A DNA stretch of 64,000 nucleotides from Bradyrhizobium sp. ORS 285 (GTDB taxonomy: Bacteria > Pseudomonadota > Alphaproteobacteria > Rhizobiales > Xanthobacteraceae): positions 2,873,001-2,937,000 of the forward strand of contig NZ_LT859959.1 in the NCBI RefSeq assembly GCF_900176205.1, in the 5' to 3' direction. Both the position numbers and the translations under genes were made by a program. The notes under the pieces were generated by a model. It was not told where the DNA came from and did not search any database. It was given only the letters and a program-made list of their open reading frames with translations. Positions 8,107 through 16,287 of this stretch are shown piece after piece (position 1 is the stretch's first letter; the number at the start of each line of letters is the position of its first letter).

Positions 8107-9192
8107 TCAATGGCTCATCCGGAACAGGTTGCGCACGGCGGGGCGCCATTCGCCCGTCATGGTGTATTCGAGCCCAAGGCGCGCACCGCAGGCGATCGCC
8201 AGCATGGTCAGCGGCGCCGACAGCGCCAGCGTCGAGAAGGCCGACAAGCCCTGGCCGATGGTGCAACCCATCGAGAGGATGCCGCCGGTGCCCATCAGGA
8301 GCGCGCCGGTCATGTGACGCTTCAGCTCGCGCGCGTCGTCGCAGGCTTCCCAGCGAAAGACGCGCGAGAACATCGCTGCGACGAACGAGCCGAGGATGAC
8401 GCCGGCGACCGAGCCGATCGCAAAATCGGCGTGGCTGCCCGAGAGCGTGGCGATGTAGAGCAGGCTGTTGCCGAGCGGGGCAACGAAGGTGAGCGAGGCC
8501 ACCCGCTCCGGATCGAAATCGTCCTGTCCAAGCCATCCCGTGGCAAACCAGCCGAAGCCGACCGCGCCGCCGACCGCGAGCCCGGAGAACAGCAGTCGCG
8601 GCGATTTCAGCAGCCGGCCGTCGGCCAGCGCCCAGGCCGCCAGCGCGACCGCCGCGAGGGAGACCACAATCGGCCGGGCGTACGACCCGAGTGCGGGGGA
8701 CAGCAGCGCGTCCATGCCCTGGGTCATCGCGTCAGGCAGACGCACGGACAGCGGCTCGATCAGGCCGACGCGCATGAAGCCGATGAGCCCGCGCATCGCC
8801 GCCAGCGCCGAAATGCCGAGCACGAGGAACACGACGATGGCGCGCAGATCGCCGCCACCGATGCGCACCAGGGTCCCGAAGCCGCAGGTGCCGACCAGCG
8901 CCATGCCGATCCCGAACAGCAGGCCGCCCAGGATGGCGCCGCCGAGCGGAATGGAGGAGGTGAGATAGATCGAGCGGGAGAGATCGACCAGGCCGAAGCT
9001 GGCGAGCAACTGGGTCGCGACCAGCGCTATGGCGGCGGCCAGGGCGAAGGATTTGAGCCGCCGCGTGTCGGCGCCGAAGAACGCATCCTCGAGCATTGCG
9101 AGCGTGCAAAAGCGCCCGGCGCGGCCGGCGACCCCGAGCACGGCGCCGGCCAGCAGTCCGCATATGAACGTCAAAGCTGACGGACCGAGCAT
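8107..9192 (-). CDS. YeeE/YedE-family sulfur transporter
   Basis: A 361-residue membrane protein with about nine to ten hydrophobic segments and two internal repeats, as expected for the YeeE/YedE (Sul_transp) family that imports thiosulfate or related sulfur compounds. Conserved cysteines sit in GRAGRFCTLAM, GTCGFGTLVR and MGCTIGQG, positions known in the family to relay the substrate. The GGGGAGG before the ATG at 9192 is unusually close (1 nt). It follows soxR by about 140 bp on the same strand, so it may belong to the soxS-soxR operon. Context points to thiosulfate or sulfur transfer across the inner membrane. Confidence 0.85.
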   Translation of the reverse strand: MLGPSALTFICGLLAGAVLGVAGRAGRFCTLAMLEDAFFGADTRRLKSFALAAAIALVATQLLASFGLVDLSRSIYLTSSIPLGGAILGGLLFGIGMALVGTCGFGTLVRIGGGDLRAIVVFLVLGISALAAMRGLIGFMRVGLIEPLSVRLPDAMTQGMDALLSPALGSYARPIVVSLAAVALAAWALADGRLLKSPRLLFSGLAVGGAVGFGWFATGWLGQDDFDPERVASLTFVAPLGNSLLYIATLSGSHADFAIGSVAGVILGSFVAAMFSRVFRWEACDDARELKRHMTGALLMGTGGILSMGCTIGQGLSAFSTLALSAPLTMLAIACGARLGLEYTMTGEWRPAVRNLFRMSH

Positions 9193-9334
9193 GCCTCCCC
9201 GATGTCCTTGTTCTTGTCCGGGCGATTGTGCGCCAGGATCGACGGCGAAGCCAGATCTCTTGCCACGGCGGCTGCCGGCGTTCGCGCCCGCCCTTTGCGC
9301 GTGCGTCCGAGGATGCCGCAGCGCAGAGCGATGG

Positions 9335-9685
9335 TCAGCGACGACGCTTGCGGACCGGCTCGCAGAACACGTCGTAGATCGCGGTCAGGATCTTGCGAAC
9401 GTCCTCGCTGGCGAGACTGTAGTAGATCGTCTTGCCGTCGCGCCGCGTCGTCACCAGCCGGTCGAGCCTGAGACGGGCGAGCTGCTGCGAGACGGTCGAC
9501 TGCCGCTCGCCGAGGAACTGCTCGAGCTCAGTGACGGATTTCTCACCCTCGGAGAGGATGCACAGCAGCAGCAGCCGGGACTCGTGGGACAGCGCCTTCA
9601 GCATTTCGCTGGCTTCCCGCGCCTTCTCGATCATCTGCTCGAGCTCGGCGGAGGTTTCGATGTCCTTCATCTTCGGCAGCGGCAT
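9335..9685 (-). CDS. soxR: ArsR-type sulfur-responsive repressor SoxR
   Basis: A 116-residue winged-helix ArsR/SmtB protein. The recognition helix is in ERQSTVSQQLARLRLDRLV, followed by the wing RRDGKTIYYSL. Two cysteines at exactly positions 42 and 108 match the redox-switch pair of the BigR/SqrR/SoxR subgroup, which senses persulfides through these thiols instead of metals. In Paracoccus-type sox clusters SoxR represses from sites between soxS and soxV and between soxW and soxX. It is co-directional with soxS (24 bp gap). Start ATG at 9685 with GAGG about 10 nt upstream. Confidence 0.85.
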   Translation of the reverse strand: MPLPKMKDIETSAELEQMIEKAREASEMLKALSHESRLLLLCILSEGEKSVTELEQFLGERQSTVSQQLARLRLDRLVTTRRDGKTIYYSLASEDVRKILTAIYDVFCEPVRKRRR

Positions 9686-9709
9686 GAATGTGGAATCCTC
9701 GATCGTCGG

Positions 9710-10099
9710 TCAGGAGCGGGCCGGCGTCCCGCTTGTAGCATTTATGATGCGGCCGAGCAGCCCAAAGAAGAACGCATCGCCCGGATAGCCGCGGATCCGG
9801 CCGATCTCGCGGCCCTGGTCGAGCACCACGAAGGTCGGCGTGAAGGCGCCGGGATCGATGCCGGCGAGATCCGCCGGCAGCTTCTGGGTAAGGTCGACCC
9901 GTCGCAAGGGAAGGGCGCGCCCTTCGTCCGTCTTGGCATAGATCGGCGCGATCTCGGCATTGAACCGGGCGCACCAGCCGCAGCCGGGGCGCTCGAACAT
10001 CACGAGCTCGGAGGCAGGGAGCGGGGACGACAGGCACAGCAGAGCGATCGCCACCGAGGGCAGCGTTGCGAGCCTGCGAAGTGTGATTTGACCGGACAT
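9710..10099 (-). CDS. soxS: SoxS-like periplasmic thioredoxin
   Basis: A 129-residue thioredoxin-like protein with a hydrophobic export signal (about residues 8-30) and the active site RPGCGWC (Cys40, Cys43). In sox systems SoxS is a periplasmic thiol reductase involved in activation of the Sox enzymes. The ATG at 10099 has AGAGG upstream; the longer frame to 10129 would use TTG and lacks a ribosome site. Divergent from soxV, with a palindromic ATTCGAAT between them, and followed by soxR. Confidence 0.8.
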   Translation of the reverse strand: MSGQITLRRLATLPSVAIALLCLSSPLPASELVMFERPGCGWCARFNAEIAPIYAKTDEGRALPLRRVDLTQKLPADLAGIDPGAFTPTFVVLDQGREIGRIRGYPGDAFFFGLLGRIINATSGTPARS

Positions 10100-10140
10100 G
10101 CCGCCATCCTCTCTGGACTTGCCAGCCAATCTATCATTAA

Positions 10141-10151
10141 ATTCGAATATG
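10141..10151 (+). promoter_or_regulatory. Candidate SoxR operator in soxS-soxV intergenic region
   Basis: ATTCGAATATG, containing the perfect 8-bp palindrome ATTCGAAT, lies in an AT-rich island between divergent soxS and soxV. The same 11 bases occur again at 11697-11707. The location matches the known soxS-soxV SoxR binding region of Paracoccus-type clusters. Binding itself is inferred. Confidence 0.6.
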
Positions 10152-10220
10152 TACTAGTGCGCGATTTCCGAAGCCTGCCGTCCGGGCCGGGTCCGCAGCG
10201 CTGGCCCCAGGGGAGGATCG

Positions 10221-10955
10221 ATGGATCTCGACGTCACGCTCGGCGCTGCGCTCGTCGCCGGCCTCCTGTCGTTCCTGTCACCCTGCATTCTGCCGCTGGT
10301 CCCGCCGTTCCTGTGCTACATGGCCGGCGTCTCGGCGGCCGATACGATTGCCGAGGGCGGCGTGGTCCAGCGGCGGCGGACGGTGCTGACGGCGCTGTGC
10401 TTCGTCGCCGGCTTCTCGCTGGTGTTCATAGGCCTGGGGGCGACAGCCTCCGTGTTCGGGCGCTTCATCGCCGGTCATATCAGTCAGCTCGGAATCGTCG
10501 CGGGACTCGTCATCGTCGCGATGGGGTTGCATTTCCTCGGCGTGCTCAGGATTCCGCTGCTGTACCGGAGCGCGACGATCGATGTCGGCCGCAAGCCCGC
10601 CGGCCTGCTCGGTGCATTCGTCATGGGACTGGCCTTCGCCTTCGGCTGGACGCCGTGCGCGGGGCCGGTGCTCGCCGCCGTGCTGATGATGGCCGGTGCC
10701 GAGGCGACCGTGGGGAAGGGCGCGCTGCTGCTCGCGGCCTATTCGGTCGGAACGGGAATCCCGTTCCTGATCGCGGCGGCTTTCACGGGACAGTTCATGA
10801 CGATGCTGAAGGGGATCAAGCCGCATCTGCCCTTGGTCGAGAAGACGATGGGCGGCTTTCTCGTCCTCACCGGCGTGGCCTTTCTCGCCGGTGTCATTCC
10901 GGAGATGTCGCAATGGATCTTCGAGCGCTTTCCCTCGCTCGCCACCATCGGCTGA
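10221..10955 (+). CDS. soxV: SoxV, CcdA-type transmembrane electron transporter
   Basis: A 244-residue membrane protein with six hydrophobic segments and the two redox cysteines of the CcdA/DsbD family: Cys22 in FLSPCILPLVPP and Cys146 in GWTPCAGPVLA. It moves reductant from cytoplasmic thioredoxin across the inner membrane to periplasmic thioredoxins, here SoxW and perhaps SoxS. A good GGGGAGG precedes the ATG at 10221. It is the first gene in the rightward sox direction and has a putative SoxR site upstream. The next gene is on the opposite strand, so soxV may be transcribed alone. Confidence 0.88.
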   Translation: MDLDVTLGAALVAGLLSFLSPCILPLVPPFLCYMAGVSAADTIAEGGVVQRRRTVLTALCFVAGFSLVFIGLGATASVFGRFIAGHISQLGIVAGLVIVAMGLHFLGVLRIPLLYRSATIDVGRKPAGLLGAFVMGLAFAFGWTPCAGPVLAAVLMMAGAEATVGKGALLLAAYSVGTGIPFLIAAAFTGQFMTMLKGIKPHLPLVEKTMGGFLVLTGVAFLAGVIPEMSQWIFERFPSLATIG

Positions 10956-11672
10956 TCAGCCATAGCGAAAGTCGAGCAGGTTGACGAAGGATTGCAGCTC
11001 GATCTCGTAGCGATGCACGAGGCCGACATCGCCCGCGTGTGCAGCGCGGCCGATCTCCTGGGCGCTCGCGATGGCGCCGTCGATCAGGCGGCGAAATTCG
11101 GCCTGGCTCGCGACGTCGGGCGCGGCGAGGCCGTTGCAGCGCTGCAACTGCGCGCGCAGCGCGGCGCCGGCCTCGCCGACCTCGCCAGGCGTAGCCTTGG
11201 GCGATGCGAACCGCACTGCGACGTTGCGCAACGCGGTCATGACGGGAGCGAGCGCGAACACGCAGTCGCTGAGCTCGATCACACCCGCATCGCGCCTGAC
11301 CGCGTGGATCGACTCGCGCAGCGCGGCGATGTCCGCCGCCGCGCGGGCGCCATCACCTGCGGTCAGCGCCGCGTCGGCCTTGCCCAGGCGATCGTTGCCG
11401 CCGGCGATCAGCCCCGCAAGCGATGTGTCCGAATAGGGGGCCACCGCGCGCTCGGTCACTCCGCCGAGCCTTGCCCACGCCCGCCGGGCATCGTCCAGCT
11501 CGATCTGCGCGAGGCCAATATTGCCGGTGCGCGCATAGCTCGCGGCCGCGCGCAGACTGGCCATCGCGGCCGGCATCAGCGCCGCGATGTCCGCTTTCTC
11601 CGCGGCATGCAGATGGACGCTTGGGGCGAGACACGACAGTACGAGGGACAGGATGATGGCGCGGCGCAGCAT
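10956..11672 (-). CDS. Unknown periplasmic protein in the sox cluster
   Basis: A 238-residue protein with a clear Sec-type signal peptide (about residues 1-23, ending LHAAE). The mature part is rich in Ala and Leu and looks all-helical, with long amphipathic segments; two cysteines are widely separated and there is no CxxCH, so it is not a c-type cytochrome despite a four-helix-bundle look. I do not recognise the family. It lies between soxV and soxW on the opposite strand and shares with soxW an intergenic region containing an ATTCGAATATG site, so it is probably co-regulated with sulfur oxidation. A role in helix-bundle binding of a sulfur compound or metal is only a guess. Confidence 0.7.
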   Translation of the reverse strand: MLRRAIILSLVLSCLAPSVHLHAAEKADIAALMPAAMASLRAAASYARTGNIGLAQIELDDARRAWARLGGVTERAVAPYSDTSLAGLIAGGNDRLGKADAALTAGDGARAAADIAALRESIHAVRRDAGVIELSDCVFALAPVMTALRNVAVRFASPKATPGEVGEAGAALRAQLQRCNGLAAPDVASQAEFRRLIDGAIASAQEIGRAAHAGDVGLVHRYEIELQSFVNLLDFRYG

Positions 11673-11696
11673 CGAATGTCCTTTTCACATTTTCTT

Positions 11697-11707
11697 ATTC
11701 GAATATG
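11697..11707 (+). promoter_or_regulatory. Candidate SoxR operator upstream of soxW
   Basis: An exact second copy of ATTCGAATATG, again in an AT-rich divergent intergenic region, between the unknown periplasmic gene and soxW. It overlaps an in-frame ATG at 11705, a further reason to place the soxW start downstream at 11753. Confidence 0.6.
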
Positions 11708-11752
11708 GTGTATCGAAGTTCGAGAGGTTTGGCAAAGCGCGCGGGCAGGCTC

Positions 11753-12343
11753 ATGACTTCGACTGGGACGATAACGCGGCGCGATCTCTTTGCCATGCTG
11801 CCCGCCGCGACCATTCTGGGTGCCGTGCCGCCGCTGGCGCGCGCCGATGCCGTGCTCGGCGACGACGGGCTCTATCATCAGTCGTGGTTTCTCAACAGCT
11901 TCCTCGATCTCCGCGAAGATCTCGACAGCGCGGCATCAGAAGGCAAGCGGCTCGCGATCATGTGGGAGCTGCGCGGCTGTCCCTATTGCCGCGAAACGCA
12001 TCTGGTGAACTTCGCCGATCCTGCCATCACCGACTACATCCGCGCGAACTTCGAGGTGCTGCAGCTCAATCTGCTCGGCGCCCGGAAGGTGACCGATTTC
12101 GACGGCAAGGAGCTCACTGAGAAGGAGCTCGCCGAGCGCTACGCCATCAGGTTCACGCCGACCTTCCAGTTCTTTCCGCCGTCCGCCGACGGTGTCGCCT
12201 CCAAGGAGCCGCTCGCGCGCGAGGTGGCGCGCGCGCCGGGCTATCTCCAGCCGCCCCATTTCCTCGCGATGTTTCGTTTCGTGCGCGACAAGGCCTATGA
12301 GCGCGGCACGTTCCGCGACTATCTCGCCGCGTCCAAAGGTTGA
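11753..12343 (+). CDS. soxW: SoxW-like periplasmic thioredoxin
   Basis: A 196-residue thioredoxin-fold protein with a Tat-like signal (TRRDLFAMLPAA) and active site RGCPYCRET (Cys76, Cys79). A cis-Pro-like loop FTPTFQFF lies further on. In Sox systems SoxW is the periplasmic partner of SoxV and keeps Sox cysteines reduced. The frame is open from 11705, but that ATG lies inside a putative operator; 11753 gives a signal peptide of normal length. About 125 bp separate it from soxX, with a separate promoter-like region. Confidence 0.82.
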   Translation: MTSTGTITRRDLFAMLPAATILGAVPPLARADAVLGDDGLYHQSWFLNSFLDLREDLDSAASEGKRLAIMWELRGCPYCRETHLVNFADPAITDYIRANFEVLQLNLLGARKVTDFDGKELTEKELAERYAIRFTPTFQFFPPSADGVASKEPLAREVARAPGYLQPPHFLAMFRFVRDKAYERGTFRDYLAASKG

Positions 12344-12366
12344 GTGCACTGCCGTATCGAATTCTG

Positions 12367-12407
12367 TTGACTTCAATCACATTATCAAATCATAATTTAT
12401 GAATATG
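12367..12407 (+). promoter_or_regulatory. soxX promoter and candidate SoxR site
   Basis: TTGACT (12367-12372) and CATAAT (12391-12396) are separated by 18 bp, a good sigma-70-type promoter. The -10 box forms the perfect palindrome CATAA-T-TTATG, and GAATATG at 12401-12407 repeats the right half of the two upstream ATTCGAATATG sites. This is the soxW-soxX gap, the second known SoxR target region in Paracoccus-type clusters. Confidence 0.55.
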
Positions 12408-12468
12408 AAGAGCCGTAAGTTCGTCGCATCATCAGGCGAGGGGAAGCCTCGTCGGTCAGGGTGGAAAC

Positions 12469-12912
12469 ATGCGCCGTTTGATTCCGGCCGCCTTGTTCTG
12501 CGCGTTGCTTTCCGCGACCGCGCGAGGCGACGAGCCGATCACGCTCGATGTCGTAGATTGCGCCATTCCGAAATCACTGACGGGCACGCCCGGCAATGCC
12601 GATGCCGGCAAGAAGGTCTTCCTGACGCGGACACTCGGCAATTGCCTGGCCTGCCATCAGGTGTCTTCGCTGAAATCCGAGGAGTTCCACGGCGAGTTCG
12701 GTCCGTCGCTCGACGGCGTCGCGACCCGCTACAACACGGCACAGCTGCGCCTCATCGTTGCCGATCCCAAGCGGATCTTCACCGATACGGTGATGCCCGC
12801 CTTCTACAAGAACGACGGTCTCAATCGCGTGCGTCCCGAGTTTGTCGGCAAGCCGGTTCTCACCGCCGCGCAGGTCGAGGATGTCGTGGCCTATCTCGAA
12901 ACATTGAAATAA
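12469..12912 (+). CDS. soxX: SoxX, monoheme cytochrome c of SoxAX
   Basis: A 147-residue secreted c-type cytochrome with a signal peptide (residues 1-20), a single heme site GNCLACH (Cys59, Cys62, His63) and a distal Met in DTVMPAFY. It forms SoxAX with SoxA, which oxidatively joins thiosulfate to the SoxY carrier cysteine in the periplasm and passes the electrons on. First gene of the tightly packed soxXYZABCD operon. The start at 12469 has a GGTGGA-like ribosome site. Confidence 0.93.
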   Translation: MRRLIPAALFCALLSATARGDEPITLDVVDCAIPKSLTGTPGNADAGKKVFLTRTLGNCLACHQVSSLKSEEFHGEFGPSLDGVATRYNTAQLRLIVADPKRIFTDTVMPAFYKNDGLNRVRPEFVGKPVLTAAQVEDVVAYLETLK

Positions 12913-12932
12913 CCGCCTCTGGAGGATGATGC

Positions 12933-13385
12933 ATGGGCGCAATCAACAGACGACAGGCATTCCTTCTCGGCGGCGGTTTCGTCGCCTTGACGGTGCTGCC
13001 GATGGCCGCCAACGCCGAGCCGAGCAACGACGCGGCCGAGATGATCAAGAAGTTCACCGGCGGCAAGGAAGCCACGAAGGGCAAGATCACGCTCGATCTG
13101 CCCGAGATCGCCGAGAACGGCAACACCGTGCCGCTCGCGCTCTCTGTCGAGAGCCCGATGACGGCTGACAACTACGTCAAGGAGGTGCTGATCGTGGCCG
13201 ACGGCAATCCGAACGCTGGCGTCGCGACGCTGATGTTCACGCCGATGTCCGGCAAGGCCGAGGCCTCGATCCGCATCCGCTTGGCGCAGACCCAGAACGT
13301 GATCGCGGTCGCCAAGATGAGCGACGGCTCGCTGTTCACCGAGCGCAAGACCGTCAAGGTCACCATCGGCGGCTGCGGCGGCTGA
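12933..13385 (+). CDS. soxY: SoxY, sulfur-carrier subunit
   Basis: A 150-residue protein with a twin-arginine-type signal (NRRQAFLLGGG) and the diagnostic C-terminal swinging arm GGCGG, whose Cys148 carries the sulfur substrate through the Sox cycle. It is exported as a heterodimer with SoxZ, which has no signal of its own. TGGAGG at 12920-12925 supports the ATG at 12933. The soxX stop is 20 bp upstream. Confidence 0.95.
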   Translation: MGAINRRQAFLLGGGFVALTVLPMAANAEPSNDAAEMIKKFTGGKEATKGKITLDLPEIAENGNTVPLALSVESPMTADNYVKEVLIVADGNPNAGVATLMFTPMSGKAEASIRIRLAQTQNVIAVAKMSDGSLFTERKTVKVTIGGCGG

Positions 13386-13402
13386 CACAGGGGAGAGAAG
13401 AC

Positions 13403-13729
13403 ATGGCAGACAAGCCGCGGATCAAGCTTCCGAAGGAAGCCAAGAAGGGCGAGATCATCCAGATCAAGACGCTGGTCTCGCATCTGATGGAATCGGGCCA
13501 GCGCAAGGATGCGCAGGGCAAGCCGATCCCACGCAAGATCATCAACAAGTTCGCGTGCGAGTTCAACGGCAAGCCGGTGTTCTCCTGCGTGCTGGAGCCG
13601 GCGATCTCCGCCAATCCGTACATCCAGTTCGACGCGAGGGTCGACGAAGAAGGCACCTTCAAGTTCGCCTGGACGGATGACGACGGCTCGGTGGTGACGG
13701 CCGAGGAAAAGATCGCGTTGAAGGCCTGA
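13403..13729 (+). CDS. soxZ: SoxZ, partner of the sulfur carrier
   Basis: A 108-residue beta-sandwich protein with no signal peptide and no cysteine required for catalysis; typical motifs are VSHLMESGQRKDAQGK and FNGKPVFSC. It dimerises with SoxY and is thought to be co-exported with it through the Tat system. GGGGAGAGAAG precedes the start, 17 bp after soxY. Length and composition match the family well. Confidence 0.95.
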   Translation: MADKPRIKLPKEAKKGEIIQIKTLVSHLMESGQRKDAQGKPIPRKIINKFACEFNGKPVFSCVLEPAISANPYIQFDARVDEEGTFKFAWTDDDGSVVTAEEKIALKA

Positions 13730-13762
13730 CCGGTTGCGTGTGATCGCTACGGGGAGTGACGG

Positions 13763-14587
13763 ATGTCCATTCGCTACGGTTCTCTCGCTGTCCTGGCCAC
13801 GGCCGCGCTGACCCTCTCGGTCATTGCGGTGTTCGGCCAGGAGGCGGAACGGAAGGGCATTCCGGCGCCTCCCGGCCACGTCTTCAAGACCATCATCTCG
13901 GGCTATCAGTTTCGCACCAAGGAAACGCGCGCACTCCAGGATGACGACCTGGAGAACCCGGGCTTTCTTGCGGTGGAGCGGGCCGCCGACATGTGGAAGA
14001 CGGTCGAGGGCAGCGAAGGCAAGTCGTGCATGAGCTGCCACGGCGAGGCGGAAACCACCATGAAGGGCGTCGGCGCCGCAATGCCGAAATGGAGCGAGAA
14101 GCTCAACAAGCCGGTCAATCTCGAGCAGCAGATCAACATCTGCCGCAGCGAACACATGAAGGCGCAGCCTTGGGACTTCAGGTCCAAGGAGCTGACCGAC
14201 ATGACGACCTTCGTTCGCTTCCAGTCACGCGGCATGCCGGTGGCGGTGAAGACCGATGGTCCGATGTCGCCGTGGTTCGAGAAGGGCAAGGAGATCTACT
14301 ATACCAGGGTCGGCCAGCTCGATCTCGCCTGCGCCTCCTGCCACGAGAAGAACAATGGCAAGTTCATGCGCGCTGACTTCCTCAGCCAGGGCCAGACCAA
14401 CGGCTTTCCGACCTACCGGCTGCGAGATCAGCGCCTGATCCCGCTGCACGAGCGGTTCGAGGGCTGCATGTTCGACGTCCGCGGCGTTCCCTACAAGCCG
14501 CTGTCCGATGAGTTCCTCGCGCTCGAGCTCTACGTCGCCTGGCGCGGCATCGGTCTGCCCGTCGAGACACCGTCGGTCCGCAACTAG
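13763..14587 (+). CDS. soxA: SoxA, diheme cytochrome c of SoxAX
   Basis: A 274-residue secreted cytochrome with a signal/anchor segment (about residues 7-26). Two heme motifs are present, CMSCH (89-93) and CASCH (190-194), and Cys235 in FEGCMFDVRG is the conserved active-site cysteine that ligates heme as a persulfide. A conserved Cys127 lies in QINICRSEHM. It is the L-cysteine S-thiosulfotransferase component with SoxX. GGGGAG precedes the ATG at 13763. Confidence 0.94.
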   Translation: MSIRYGSLAVLATAALTLSVIAVFGQEAERKGIPAPPGHVFKTIISGYQFRTKETRALQDDDLENPGFLAVERAADMWKTVEGSEGKSCMSCHGEAETTMKGVGAAMPKWSEKLNKPVNLEQQINICRSEHMKAQPWDFRSKELTDMTTFVRFQSRGMPVAVKTDGPMSPWFEKGKEIYYTRVGQLDLACASCHEKNNGKFMRADFLSQGQTNGFPTYRLRDQRLIPLHERFEGCMFDVRGVPYKPLSDEFLALELYVAWRGIGLPVETPSVRN

Positions 14588-14607
14588 CGGACACAAGGAT
14601 AGACATC

Positions 14608-16287
14608 ATGATATCGCGTCGCGAATTCGTTCAGGTCGCATTGGCGGCGGCTGCCTTGTCGGGCGGCACGTCCCGCGCCTTTGCGCAGCAGAAGCTGACC
14701 GAGAAGGAGCTTCTTGCGTTCGATCCGGTCGGCAATGTCACGCTCGTGCATGTCACGGACATTCACGGCCAGCTGATGCCGCTGTATTTCCGCGAGCCGT
14801 CGACCAATCTCGGCGTCGGCGACGCCAAAGGCCAGCCGCCGCATGTCACCGGCAAGGATTTTCTCACCCGCTTCGGCATCGCGCCGGGCTCGTCGTCGGC
14901 CTATGCGCTGACCTCCGAGGATTTCGAGGCGCTCGCCAAGACCTATGGGCGGATCGGCGGGCTCGACCGCGCGGCCACCGTCATCAAGGCGATCCGCGCA
15001 GAGCGCGGCGACAAGGTCGTGCTGCTCGACGGCGGCGACACCTGGCAGGGATCCTGGACGTCGCTGAAGACACGCGGCCAGGACATGATCGACTGCATGG
15101 CGCTGCTCAAGCCCGATGCGATGACCGGGCATTGGGAGTTCACCTACGGCACCGAGCGCGTCAAGCAGGCGGTCGATGGTCTCGGCTTTCCGTTCCTCGG
15201 GCTCAACATCCGCGACACCGAATGGAGCGAGCCGGCGTTCGAAGCCTCAACGATGATCGAGCGCGGCGGCGTCAAGATCGCGGTGCTCGGCCAAGCCTTC
15301 CCGTACACGCCCGTCGCCAATCCGCGCTGGATGATTCCGAACTGGTCGTTCGGCGTGCGCGAGGAGGATGTTCAGACCCAGGTCGACAAGGCGCGCAAAG
15401 ACGGTGCGGGTCTGGTGGTGCTGCTGTCGCACAACGGCTTCGACGTCGACCGCAAGCTGGCGAGCCGCGTCAAGGGCCTCGACGTCATCCTCACCGGTCA
15501 CACCCATGATGCGCTGCCCGAGGCGGTCAAGGTCGGCAAGACCTTGCTGATCGCCTCGGGGGCGTCCGGCAAGTTCGTCTCGCGACTCGATCTCGACGTT
15601 GGGGATGGCGAGGTCAAAGCCTATCGTTACAAGCTGATCCCGCTGTTCTCCGACGTGATCACGCCTGATCTGGCGATGGCCGCCAAGATCGCCGAGGTGC
15701 GCAAGCCGTTTGCCGCCGATCTCGGCCGCGCGCTGGGACGGACCGAAACGCTGCTGTACCGTCGCGGCAATTTCAACGGCACGTTCGACGACCTGATCTG
15801 CCAGGCGCTGCTGCAGGAGCGCGACGCGGAGATCGCGCTGTCGCCGGGCTTCCGCTGGGGCACCAGCGTGATGCCGGGCCAGGACATCACCTTCGAGGAC
15901 GTCACCAACGCCACCGCGATCACCTATCCGGCAGTGTATCGCATGGGCATGACCGGCACGCGCCTTAAGGAGATCATCGAGGACGTCGCCGACAATCTGT
16001 TCAACGTCGACCCCTACTATCAGCAGGGCGGCGACATGGTGCGCATCGGCGGCATGTCCTACGCGATCGACGTCAACAAGCCGCAGGGGCAGCGCATCTC
16101 CGACATGCGCCTGATCAAGACCGGCGCCGCGATCGACCCGGCGCGCGAATATCAGGTCGCCGGCTGGGCCAGCGTCAATGAAGGCACGCAGGGGCCGCCG
16201 ATCTGGGAGGTCGTGTCGAGCTATCTGCAGCGCCAGAAAACCGTGCGTCTCGAGCCCAACCGGGCCGTCAAAGTCTCCGGAGTGTGA
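14608..16287 (+). CDS. soxB: SoxB, manganese-dependent thiosulfohydrolase
   Basis: A 559-residue enzyme of the 5'-nucleotidase/metallophosphatase fold with a Tat signal (ISRREFVQVALAAAAL). Metal-binding motifs appear in order: VTDIHGQLMP, DGGDTWQGS, TGHWEFTYG, LSHNGFD and LTGHTHD. It hydrolyses the terminal sulfonate of SoxY-bound thiosulfate to sulfate in the periplasm. Full length for the family. soxC starts inside its stop codon region (GTGA overlap), so the two are translationally coupled. Confidence 0.96.
   Translation: MISRREFVQVALAAAALSGGTSRAFAQQKLTEKELLAFDPVGNVTLVHVTDIHGQLMPLYFREPSTNLGVGDAKGQPPHVTGKDFLTRFGIAPGSSSAYALTSEDFEALAKTYGRIGGLDRAATVIKAIRAERGDKVVLLDGGDTWQGSWTSLKTRGQDMIDCMALLKPDAMTGHWEFTYGTERVKQAVDGLGFPFLGLNIRDTEWSEPAFEASTMIERGGVKIAVLGQAFPYTPVANPRWMIPNWSFGVREEDVQTQVDKARKDGAGLVVLLSHNGFDVDRKLASRVKGLDVILTGHTHDALPEAVKVGKTLLIASGASGKFVSRLDLDVGDGEVKAYRYKLIPLFSDVITPDLAMAAKIAEVRKPFAADLGRALGRTETLLYRRGNFNGTFDDLICQALLQERDAEIALSPGFRWGTSVMPGQDITFEDVTNATAITYPAVYRMGMTGTRLKEIIEDVADNLFNVDPYYQQGGDMVRIGGMSYAIDVNKPQGQRISDMRLIKTGAAIDPAREYQVAGWASVNEGTQGPPIWEVVSSYLQRQKTVRLEPNRAVKVSGV

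Noticed and set aside
7882..9180. 432-residue frame on the + strand
   Set aside because: Antisense to the YeeE transporter; highly charged low-complexity translation.
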